Positions 1-9,352 of a stretch of DNA of 64,000 nucleotides are shown in pieces. The translations under genes were made by a program, and so were the position numbers. Each line of letters opens with the position of its first letter. Position 1 is the first letter of the stretch. This stretch comes from Meloidogyne chitwoodi (lineage: Eukaryota > Nematoda > Chromadorea > Rhabditida > Meloidogynidae): assembly GCA_015183035.1 (NCBI GenBank), contig JACZZP010000011.1, forward strand, positions 682,001 through 746,000. Direction: 5' to 3'. The notes under the pieces were generated by a model. It was not told where the DNA came from. It did not search any database and was given only the letters and a program-made list of their open reading frames with translations.

Positions 1-93
1 AATAGTTAACCATTTAATTAACAAAATTAGTGTTATCAACTAAATTTATTTAAAATTAAAATATTATGGATTATTTAATAATTTTACCTTCAT
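1..93 (-). CDS. Secreted galectin, 5' end only (cut by window edge)
   Basis: Only the start is inside the window. The coding part of exon 1 is ATG AAG (88-93), followed by a GTAAAA donor. After a 48 bp intron ending TTTAG, exon 2 begins at 39 and runs off the window at 1, encoding a hydrophobic stretch that begins LITLILLIKWL. This matches the two complete galectin genes further along exon for exon: same two-codon first exon, same signal-peptide-like exon 2. It should be a third member of the same secreted galectin family on the minus strand. The CRDs lie outside the window, so the galectin call rests on the paralogues. Confidence 0.7.
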
Positions 94-1089
94 TTTTAGA
101 ATTATTTAAATAAAATAATTTTTAAATAATTATTAATATTAATTTTTAATTAAATTTATTCTCTTTTATATATGATTTCCTAAAAACTTGTTTACATATT
201 TTAAATTTAATCATCTAATAATTTTTTATTACAAAAAGATTTTAGTAAAACTAAATATATTTTTTATTCCTACATTTATTTTAAAAACATTAAAAAATTT
301 ATCATTCTCTAAAATAGTTATAATGTAAACAATTCAATCACAACCATTTCTTAGTTCCTTTATATCTAAATATGCTTATATGTATATATATTAATATTAC
401 AGATTTGACTCGTTCATCTAAACATTTCGTTATCTAAATATAAATATCAATTGGTAGAGCGAAACTTCCGGACGCCCACAAAAGCTTACAAAAAAATTAG
501 TTTATTTCCCTTTTTAAAGACCAATTGGTTCAATAATTTATATAGCATCTTTGTAGAATGGTAATAAATATATATCCAAGTTTTGGTCCGGAAATTTCGG
601 CCTGCCATCAAATTTGACATTTCTGAATACAAAAAAACTAGCTTCTGCGACTATATGGGGCATACCATTGCAAGGTTTGTTTGTAAAATAATTTTTATTT
701 TATTTTCAAATGTTTATTTTAATTGTTCCGCGTTGATTAAAAAAATTTTTCATATGTTTATTTTTTGAAATAAAGAAATGATTGTTATATCTAAACGAGG
801 AGAATGTTACATAAATTTTATTTATTTTGTTGAATGATTTGTCGTTAGAGAATAACAAGCAGGGATGGACGCAATTGTGTATTTTTGTATTTTCTGCTTT
901 TAAATTATTCTGATTTTTTACTTCATTAAATATATTTAGGAGAATAAAAATAGATATACTAAATAATTATAAATATTATTTATTAATATATTACTTGACA
1001 AATTATTTTTATTTTATTTATCTAAAGAACGGACAGATTTTTCCTGACATTTTTGAGGCTAAAGAAGAAAAGGTAATAAAGAAATAAAT
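94..1089. other. Upstream region of the first galectin; no gene seen
   Basis: AT-rich, with no exon-like reading I can support. A 61-codon open frame at 583-768 resembles no family and lacks splice context. A slightly GC-richer patch at about 455-690 could be an old repeat, but I find no clean terminal repeats. Confidence 0.5.
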
Positions 1090-1098
1090 TACCTATTC

Positions 1099-1671
1099 GG
1101 TAAATGTCAAGTTGATGTCCCACTTGTCCGCAAAGAGAATTCGCTCTTTTCTTTCCTTCTCTTGCATTTTTGGCGTTAGGAGAAGTGCACGCTTATTTTT
1201 CCTTCTCCGCTATAATATGCCTTTTGGCACTTTGAAAGAAAGGGATAAAATAATTAAAATTAATTAATAATAAAGTGAACAAAGATTAATAATCAAAGAA
1301 CATAAATTTTGAACAGCATTCTCAAATAAATTTCTAAAATATCAGGTAGATAACAACCTTTATGGGATTATAATGAAGGGATAAGAACCAGTAAAAGGAC
1401 AAATAATTAGGTAATTCAGTTTCTGTAATGCCTTATCTGATGGACAATTCTGAATCTTAATCTATTCCGAAAAGCTCGATCTGTTGAGTATCGAATTATT
1501 ATCAATTAATTTTAATTATTTTACTCCTTTATTTCCAAGTGCGCCAAAAGCCATATTACAGTGAAGAGGATAAATAAGCGTGCACTTCTCCTAACGCCAA
1601 AAGTGCAAGAGAAGGAAAGAAAAGAGCGAATTCTCTTTGCGGACAGGTAGGACATCAACTGGACATTTACC
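1099..1671. mobile_element. Mutator-type MITE with long terminal inverted repeats
   Basis: The two ends are inverted copies of each other over about 170 bp, beginning GGTAAATGTC and ending GGACATTTACC, including a matching block with GAGAATTCGCTC and its complement. The element is flanked by a perfect 9 bp direct repeat, TACCTATTC, at 1090-1098 and 1672-1680. Long TIRs plus a 9 bp target duplication are typical of Mutator-like elements. The 573 bp interior has no coding capacity, so it is non-autonomous. Confidence 0.85.
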
Positions 1672-1825
1672 TACCTATTCTTTTTAATTTTTTCTATTTT
1701 ACTTATATATATATTGCTTATTCATTTATTATTAAACACCACAAATAATAAGATAAATATATTTAATTAAATTGGTGAAAAAGTTATATTTTATCAACAT
1801 AAATATTTTTATTTTGTTATCTTCT

Positions 1826-3867
1826 TCAATTATATTTTTTACAAAAAACAACAGAGCTAACTTTAATTGCTCTAGAAATTTCAATCTGACTTACTTTAGT
1901 TAAATCATCAAAATGGTAAAATTGGATATAAGGTTTGTAGTTGAGCTTTACCTAAAATTAAAAAATATTTAGAGAAGAAAAATTAATTTCTTCCTTAGAT
2001 GATAGTTTATATTTAATTAAATTTAATATAAATACCTATGTCTGAGAAAAATGAATTGTTTCTTAATTAATAAATCTTACATGTATATTAAAATCTATAA
2101 ATATTTCCAAAATAAATGATTGGCCAACTGCAAATGGAAATCCTCCACCATTTTCTTCAAATCCCCATCCTTTTTCTTTTGTCCAAGTGTTTCGGACAAC
2201 CTTTAAATCGTAATAAATTTTAAATATTTTTATTAATTATTTAATATAATTACTTACAACTTTTTCATCAAAACGTGGACTAAAACTAAATACAATTGTA
2301 GCATTCTTTTCCATAACACCACTCTCGCCTATATTAATAACAAAATCTTTTGTTTCAGCAAGAGGTGTTCCAGTAATTATAATTTTCTTTTTTGGTTGAA
2401 AACCAAGGCCAAATTTAATTTTCTCAAAATCGTAATTTACTCGTACATTCTTAATTAAATATTAAAAAAGGACTTTGTTTTTGCTAAATAATTTTTATAG
2501 AAAAATGTAATAGCAAAAACAAATTTCTAATTAAATAATTTTAAAGTTTTATCTTACCACATCTGAAAAAATAATTAGATCTTCGCATATTGGTGGTGGT
2601 GGTAATTGTGATATACCGCATATTGCTATAGAACTCAATTTAATTGCACCATTAATTTGTAATTGAGTTATTTTGTCAAAACTCAAAGTACCACGAATAT
2701 AAGATGCAAAAAATTTATCGTTTACATATATCTATAATAAATAAATAAAATTAAATATTTTAAAAGCATTAAACATTTGATAATAATTTTTATTTTGATT
2801 TAATTAAAATAATTAACTAAAAATACTTTCTTTTAAAATATTATACTTTATTTAAATTTAAGTTTAATTATTAATAAATATTTTAAGTATAATAGAAAAT
2901 CCGTAAGATTAATTTTAAAAATTTTACCATTATTTGATGGAAACTATATACAGTAGCATAAAATTCCAGAATAAATGGTTGACCAACTGCAAATGGAAAA
3001 CCACCAGAACTTTCTTCTTTTTCCCATCCTTTTTCTTTTGTCCATCTGTTTCGAGCAATCTTTTAGATATATAAAATTAAATTAAAAATAAATACCTATT
3101 TGAAATTAATATTTATTTAAATATTTTTGAAAATAATATTAGCTTTATTATTTATCTAATTATTATTTAATTAATTTTTTACAATTTTTTCATTAAAACG
3201 TGAATTGAAATGAAAAGGAACATTAGCAGTTTTAAATAATTCTCCCTCCTCTGCCAAGTTAATGGTAAATTGGTCTGTTTGGTTAGTAGGTATTCCAACA
3301 ATTATTATTTTGTCAAAATATCTTCCATTTCCTTCCATCATAAAATCAATTGTTTGTGGTATTGTCTTAATTATTTTATAAAATATTTATTATAAGATTT
3401 ACTAAATTTTTGTCTCTGGTACAATTTATTAGTCCAAGGAACGTTTTTGCTTGCAAACGAGTTTTATTAATAAAATAAAGTTTAATTTAGTGTATAAGGG
3501 AATGGTCCATGCTTCCGGTTCCCTTTTCCAGTTTTTTAGAAAAATCGGAATAAATTGGGACAGAATTACCAGTTTTTCTTCGATAAACTGGAAAAGGGAC
3601 CAATTCCAGTAATCACTAAATTAGAATTTAGTTTCTTAACAAAACTCGTTAGAATATATAAATTTAATTGGACTCATAAATCTAAATTTTTTAATCAAAA
3701 TTTAAAAATTTAAAATTCTCTAACTTCATTAAATGAAACAATTGGATCGAAGCAAGGCCTTGCTACTTGAGTTGTAATACTAAACCATTTAATTAATAAA
3801 ATAAGTGTTATTAACTAAATTTATTTAAATTAAAAGAGGTATTAATTTAATATTATTATACCTTCAT
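1826..3867 (-). CDS. Secreted tandem-repeat galectin (two CRDs)
   Basis: Eight exons on the minus strand: 3862-3867, 3725-3814, 3183-3365, 2928-3059, 2558-2731, 2258-2449, 2081-2200, 1826-1951. All lengths are multiples of three, giving 340 residues. Exon 1 is just ATG AAG. Exon 2 gives a hydrophobic LITLILLIKWF stretch ending near TTQVA, which looks like a cleavable signal peptide. Two galectin carbohydrate-recognition domains follow, each with a beta-strand block (FHFNSRF, FSFSPRF) and the W-G/E...GGFPF signature (GGFPFAVGQ in both). The first CRD has FNSRFNEKI where galectins usually have HFNPR, so sugar binding may be altered. Galectins bind beta-galactosides and normally leave cells without a signal peptide, so this N-terminus is odd. 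A MITE sits in intron 2. Confidence 0.85.
3456..3645. mobile_element. Small foldback MITE in galectin intron 2
   Basis: The outer arms AACGAGTTTT and AAAACTCGTT are complementary, and the arms continue inward through TAATTTAGTG/CACTAAATTA to GGAAATGG-like and TTCCCTTTTCCAG/CTGGAAAAGGGA blocks. The whole 190 bp could fold into an interrupted hairpin. No clear target duplication was seen, and the element type is not assigned. Confidence 0.6.
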
Positions 3868-4164
3868 TTTTATTTAAATAAAATAATTTTTAAATAATTA
3901 TTATTAAATATTAATTTTTATTTAAATTTATTTCCTTATATGTATATTGTTTTATTTATTTAAAAACTTGTTTACATCTTTGTAATAAACATTTGATTAT
4001 TTTTTATTTAAAAAAGATTTTAGTAAGATACGCAATTTATTTTATGTTTCCATTTATTTTTAAACAAATAAAAAACAGTTAACATTTTTTAAATTTTATT
4101 ATAATGTAAACAATTCACTCTCGATAAAATTACTTATTTTCGATCGTTATATCTTATCGATATT

Positions 4165-4375
4165 GTGAAGCACAAAAATACATAAAAAGATTTATGTATT
4201 TTTCATGTATTTTTGTGTTTTTTACATAAAAAACATTTTTGTGTTTTTCTAAATTAGATATGAAAAACAAAAATACAATACAAAAATATATAAAAACACA
4301 AATACATCAATAACACAAAAAATTTTTAGGTGTTTTTGTATTTTTCATATATTTTTGTATTTTCTTGAAATTTTT
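4165..4375. repeat. AT-rich foldback repeat of ACAAAAATACAT units
   Basis: Repeated and inverted copies of ACAAAAATACA and TGTATTTTTGTGT fill this stretch. They form several nested complementary arms with no coding potential. It lies upstream of the galectin start, in a 700 bp gene-free interval. Confidence 0.55.
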
Positions 4376-4593
4376 TATACTGTTTCTTCATTGCCCAATT
4401 TTCCGGGAGTCCAATTTTCTGTAGGTTACAGCCTTTGATGTTCAACCGATACGACAAGGATACCACACCTTACAATAAATTTCAGTGTTCAATTTTTAGT
4501 AAAAATAGATTTAGAATCATTAAAAAAAGATTTTTTAACACTCACGCACCGGATATTTTTTACTCCCTTGAGGCCAGTTGGGGTGTTTCACAC

Positions 4594-5308
4594 CAGGGTT
4601 GCACCGGGTTGACCTCGAGTGTCGGGTCGGGTTTCGGGTCGGGTAGATTTTCATAAATTTCGGGTTTCGGGTAGTTTTAGTGCCACAGGCGAAAATTTTG
4701 CATATTTTTTTTAATTGCCAAAAATTCCGTTTTTTTGCGCCGCAGGCGAAAATTTTAAAAAAATTTTCCATTTCAGTAAGACAAAAATTTTTAAACTTGT
4801 TAAACCTCTTACGAAAAAATTCCCTATTTAGCGCCGCAGGCGAAAATTTTTAAAAAATTATTCCACCTTAGTTGCCAAAAATTCATCTTTTTTAGCGCTA
4901 CAGGCGAAAATTTAGGAATTTTAATTTATTTAAAAAATTGAAAGACGAGCGAAAAATAAAAGCAGACGGTAATTAATGTATACGAAATTATTTATCCATA
5001 TTTAGGAATCGAACCCACATTTCCTAAAGAGTAGACTACGCTACTAACCACTCAACCACAAGCGCACTTATAATACTATTTAAAATAAGAATAAATTTTT
5101 CTTTTATTTTTTTTTTCTCTCCTTCATGCAAAAGGTCAGATAAGTAAAGAGAAAGAGAAGGGAAAAAATTTTTATAATGTCGGGTATCGGGTAATGTTGA
5201 AAAGGTCGGGTCGGGTTTCCGGGTCGGGTTTTCCAAAATTTCTCGGGTCGGGTTTCGGGTCGAAAAAAAGGCCGGGTATCGGGTTTCGGGTAACCCGATG
5301 CAACCCTG
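4594..5308. mobile_element. hAT-type MITE with internal tRNA-like segment
   Basis: Terminal inverted repeats CAGGGTTGCACCGGGTT and CAGGGTTGCATCGGGTT (16 of 17 match) are flanked by a perfect 8 bp duplication, TTTCACAC, at 4586-4593 and 5309-5316. A CAGGG terminus and 8 bp duplication are hallmarks of hAT elements. Subterminal regions are packed with GGGTCGGG/GGGTTTC repeats. The interior has three or four spaced GCGCCGCAGGCGAAAATTTT-like modules and a minus-strand tRNA-like segment. There is no transposase. A second, partial copy in opposite orientation ends at 61,914. Confidence 0.85.
5004..5069 (-). other. tRNA-like (SINE-type) segment inside the hAT MITE
   Basis: On the minus strand, an A-box-like TGGTTGAGTGG (5048-5058) is followed by a B-box-like GGGTTCGATTCC (5005-5016), the spacing of an internal RNA polymerase III promoter. 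The would-be acceptor arms do not pair, so this is not a working tRNA. Related segments occur at about 16,545-16,606 and 61,600-61,660, with a decayed copy near 42,245. Confidence 0.65.
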
Positions 5309-5358
5309 TTTCACACCACGAGTTATTTTTTTTAATTTTAAAAGAAAACATAACTTAT

Positions 5359-5550
5359 TTATTGGCAAGAATTGCAAATAATAACAGAATGAGTTTTACA
5401 AATGTATTTATTGCAAGAATTGCATAATGTTTTGCTCTTTCTGTCTTCACTACGCTTACATAGATGGCAACGACCTTGTGTTTTTGCGGTAAGTTGGCTC
5501 GCCCCAGGAGTTTGTACTGCATTTTTTGCTATCAAAATTTGTCCAAGTTG
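5359..5550 (-). pseudogene. Transposase C-terminal zinc-ribbon remnant (piggyBac-like)
   Basis: The minus-strand frame ends in a Cys-rich tail: RCHLCKRSEDRK, then CNSCNKYICKTH, then CNSC before the stop at 5359-5361. A C-x2-C, C-x2-C, C-x2-H, C-x2-C ribbon at the extreme C-terminus after an Arg/Lys-rich linker is the usual end of piggyBac-family (DDE_Tnp_1_7) transposases. Upstream of about 5550 the frame runs into a GC-rich repeat, so the catalytic core is missing. It directly abuts the right flank of the hAT MITE, which probably landed in the dead copy. The family call is by pattern only. Confidence 0.55.
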
Positions 5551-5569
5551 TTCTATAAAAATTCGTCTC

Positions 5570-5815
5570 GCGTCCCGGATCGGGAAAATCGGGAATTCCC
5601 TTTTTTCCAGATCCAAAAATAAGCGGGTCCCGACTGAGAAACCGGGAATCCGGGAAAAAGGACCGGGAATTGGAAAATTAATGACCGGTCGGGACCCGGA
5701 TCGGGAAAACCGGGAATTCCCGATCCCGGTTTCATCCCGGTGTCTCAAAAAAACCAGGAAAAGGAATCGGGAAATCGGGAAACGGGATCGGGACCCGATC
5801 CCGTTCCTAACTCTA
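5570..5815. repeat. GC-rich palindromic repeat block (GATCGGGAAA / CCGGGAATTCCCG)
   Basis: Dense direct and inverted copies of GATCGGGAAA, CCGGGAATTCCCGATCCCGG and GGGACCCGATCCCG stand out against the AT-rich background. Its right end, CCTAACTCTA, resembles the terminus of the hAT-type element at 44,362 (TAGAGATAGGA). I read it as a truncated relative whose left terminus is lost. From 5816 to 6468 there is no gene I can support. Confidence 0.6.
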
Positions 5816-6468
5816 GTTTTAAACTTTTCATTGGACTCTAACAAGAATACTATTTGGCTGTAGGAAAAGAAAAGAGAAAGAAGAGAAAAGTAGAGTATGA
5901 GTCTTATCGAAAATAGAGGGTATAGAAACTTCTATTTTTTTCTCTTTTACTTTTTAACGTTGACTTCTTTCTATACCCTTTTCCCCATGATAAGTTTTCT
6001 TTGGTTTCACTTAACTTCAAGTGTCGTTTATGTCTGAAAATCATAAACTTTGAAGCCCTATAACTTTTTAGTTTGGGGTCCTAGCCAAAAAAGCCAAAAA
6101 TTGGCAATAGATTTTCGACCCTGCTCTAAACGATAGTGCAAAAAAAAATTCGAAATTAATAGTTACAGTTCGAGAGTGTCCCTTGTTAGAAACAATAATC
6201 AGTGAAACATTCTTTTCTGAGTTTATTTATATTTCTTCTTGTATTTATATTTTATAAAATCAGGAATGAATGACCTAATATTAGACTGAATTTTTTTTGT
6301 TAATTCTTAATTAAGTATTTTAGATTTTATTAAAATTTACTTTTTTATTAAAAAATGAAAACACAACTACATAAATTACTTCTTTTAAATATACTTTCTA
6401 TTTAAATAATTAAATTTATTTTAATTTATTTTAATAATATACTAATTATTATACATTTTTAATAAAAA

Positions 6469-7765
6469 TTATAAAATAGGTACAATTTTATTTAAATTAC
6501 TAAGAACAAAAATTCTATAAGGTTTATTTGTTAAAATACAAATAATTGGATTAAATAAAGGTATTTGATGAATAATAGTATATAAAATATATTGTAAATA
6601 AAATTCAATTAGATATATTTCTAAAGTTGAGTTACAATCAATTTTAAAAACAGTAATAAGAAAAATAACAAATAAAGTCATTTTAATAAAACACATAAAT
6701 GGAATAATTGCCTTAAAATAAATTTAAAAAAAATAATTTAATTTATTTAAAAATTATAAAATATTTTTACCAAAATAATTAAATTTTTAGTAATTTGTTT
6801 AACATAATTTTTTAATTGAGAATCAGGAAAAGCATGAGTATTAATATATTTAACCATTTTAATTCCAGTAATAATTATTGTACAAAATGGAATTATTGAA
6901 TAAATTATAGGTGTAATTGAAATAAATAATTTATATAAAATACTTGTCTTTAAAGTAAAAAAAAGAAATTATTTATTTTTACATTAGGTATATTATTTTA
7001 ATTAAAACAAAATATGTAAGTTTATATTTATTTATTTCTCTCAAATTATCCTTTTTATTAATATTTCTTCATTCAGTTTTTTTAATTTTAAATTGTAGAG
7101 ATAATTTAATTTTTTTAAAAAAAACATACTTTTCTACAAGGATCATTAACTTGAAAAAATATTATCGAACTATTATTAAATAAATATTTTTGATTTTCTA
7201 CAATTTTAAAATCATCATAAGGTAAAGAATATAAAAGAAAAATGACAAACAAAAAAGCAATAAATAAAGCAATAATCATCATTAAAGTATAACGAATTAA
7301 TCCAATTGTTAAATTACTAAAAATTAATTAATTTAATTAAAATAATAAAAACTAACTAATTTATTAATAAATATCTGTAAATAAATTGAACAGCTAAACC
7401 ATAAATATTAAAATAATAAATAAAATACCAAATAATAAAATGTATATAAAAATATATTTTATCATTCCCCAAAATATAAATTAAGCCTGTTGGTATTGTA
7501 TAATATATACTTCCATTGTTATTAAATATAAAACTCTTAAATAATTAAATTAAAAAATTTTTTTTTATTTTACTGATTGTCCAAAAATTGTAATAATTAA
7601 TAAAATAATATCTAAAAAACAATTTTGAATAAGAATACGACTATGATGAAACATTTCTTTAGGAGTTTTAAATAAAATAAGCCAAATTAAAAATAAATTT
7701 AAAAATAATCCAAAAATAATACAAATCCAATAATCAAATTGAGAAATTATTTCAAACAATGTCAT
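6469..7765 (-). CDS. Seven-transmembrane chemoreceptor-like GPCR (copy A)
   Basis: Five exons: 7574-7765, 7357-7535, 7130-7316, 6771-6947, 6469-6711. Phases agree throughout, giving 325 residues. Membrane segments in order: TM1 and TM2 in exon 1 (YWICIIFGLFLNLF; RILIQNCFLDIILL), TM3 in exon 2, TM4 in exon 3, TM5 in exon 4, TM6 and TM7 in exon 5. KTPKEM between TM1 and TM2 and the terminal NPIICILTNKPYR are typical of the nematode Str superfamily of serpentine receptors (str/srd/srh group). In nematodes these are mostly odorant receptors of sensory neurons. The exact class is uncertain; srd is the closest fit by eye. It has two close paralogues in the window, at 58.6 and 63 kb. Confidence 0.85.
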
Positions 7766-7884
7766 ACTATTTTTAAAATATTTAGTAAAATTAAAATTGT
7801 AAAAACAAATTTTAATGTTCTTAAATGTTAAATTAATTCAATGTACTTATTATAATTTGTTAAAAGGTTCATATTATTTTTCAA

Positions 7885-8230
7885 ATTTTCTGTTAGCCGT
7901 GTGAAATAAATGGAGTTAAATTGTAAATATTTACAATTTTAAGTTACTTTTATGAGAAAATTTAAATTATTTACTTCTAAGTAATTTTTTACTTCATTTT
8001 TTATTTTTTATTATTATTTAAGGCCGATTCATTGGTTACAAGTTATAATAATTGTTTTTATTAATTAAATATACAATTTATTTAAAAAAATTAATTGTGG
8101 GAATTTTTTTTGTTTAATAAATTAATTTATAATTTTCTAACTTTTTGTTAACAGTGTGAAAAAATTAAATTAAAATTTTTACGATATTTGAAAATTTTTT
8201 CTGAGAAAATAAAATTGTTTACATTATTAA
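7885..8230 (-). promoter_or_regulatory. Duplicated upstream block of receptor A with forkhead-like palindrome
   Basis: Two related units lie upstream of the receptor: GTTAGCCGTGTGAAATAAA at about 7890 and GTTAACAGTGTGAAAAAA at about 8147. Each is followed by TGAGAAAAT and a TTTAC box. The first contains the perfect 16 bp palindrome TTGTAAATATTTACAA at 7921-7936. The same arrangement precedes receptor B. TATTTAC fits the forkhead consensus TRTTKRY; factor identity is inferred. Confidence 0.5.
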
Positions 8231-8880
8231 ATAAACTTTTATTTAAAAAATATTTTTATTTTACTTTATAAAAATAAGGAAAAATACAAAAAGATGTTGG
8301 AAGGAACAACTCTTTTAGTGAAAGTTAGAATGTTGTAGTAAAACAAGTTTAATTAAATAATGTTTGTCCAACTTCATTGAAAAACACAAAATTCGCATCA
8401 AAAGGTAATTAAAAAATTTTGTATAAAAAATCCCTTAACTTTGCATTTTGCTGTAGTTTTATCAAAATTACTCAAGTAAAACAACCTATTGAATTCGTTA
8501 AGTAGCATTTTTATTTAATAAAAAAACATGTTAATAATTTAATTTTAATTATAAGTGAGAAATGATAATGAATTTTATAAGATATTAAATATTAATATAA
8601 TATTTTTAAACATTTCACCAATTAATTTAATTTTACTTTAAAAAATGTGAAATAATTGCACAAAATTCATATAAATGCGCAAACTTAATACGCAATTTCA
8701 AAAAATAATTTTACGCAATCTAATCAATGAAAGTATTTAAAAGACTAATCCTGTCGATTTTGAAATAACTTTTAAACAAAATCCTTTAAAAGCCCTGCGT
8801 AAAAATGATCTTATTAACTCTAAAAAATTACCAATAAAGCACCTTCACAAATAAGAACATTTAAATAAAGAAAATTTTTT
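8231..8880. other. Gene-free AT-rich interval
   Basis: No exon, RNA gene or clear repeat terminus recognised between the receptor upstream block and the conserved stem-loop block at 8881. Confidence 0.4.
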
Positions 8881-8940
8881 ATCAAAAATGCTCGGGGGAA
8901 TATAAGCCGAGAAAAGGAACTTGAAGGTCAACAATTTCAG
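8881..8940. other. Conserved downstream stem-loop block, copy 1
   Basis: ATCAAAAATGCTCGGGGGA is followed by GCCGAG and a TTGAAGGTCAAC box. CTCGG and CCGAG can pair, and in the other copies TTGACGGTCAA is a perfect palindrome. The block recurs at 19,545, 23,886 and 43,168, each time a few hundred bases beyond the 3' end of a member of the secreted gene family. Confidence 0.6.
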
Positions 8941-9352
8941 AGGTTTTTTCGATAATTAAATAAAAAGATTTAAAATAAATAAATAGTATGAATTGAAGGT
9001 TTTAATATTTACATAATAGAAAATAAAACTACAAAAAAGAAAGAATCGGTTATGAAGAAATAAGACTGTAAACAACTTTTAAAAATTTAAACTTAATGTT
9101 CTAAATATTTTTTGAATACCAAAAGGGCACACCCAAAAAATTTAAAAATTTTTGCAATTGGAAATTTTTGGAAAAGTTTGAATTTCTAAATAAATTTTGC
9201 AGACTTTATACCTTCATAACTGAAAAAACTATATAGAAAGATAAAAATAAATAAAAAGTTGAAAAATTTTAAAAATTTAAAAATAGCCTTTTCAGCAAGC
9301 TATACTTTCTCTTCAATTTCCACTGCCATTTCCACCGTCATTACGTCCTCTT

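Noticed and set aside
583..768. 61-codon plus-strand open frame
   Set aside because: No family resemblance, no splice context, and hydrophobic AT-driven composition.
4435..4771. Open frames on both strands over the hAT MITE left end
   Set aside because: They arise from GGGTCGGG repeats that read open in several frames.
4987..5069. Functional tRNA gene
   Set aside because: A and B boxes are present, but acceptor and anticodon stems do not pair. Same for the copies at 16.5 and 61.6 kb.
5402..5863. 153-codon plus-strand ORF
   Set aside because: Shadow of the transposase remnant and the GATCGGG repeat. The Cys pattern is only meaningful on the minus strand.
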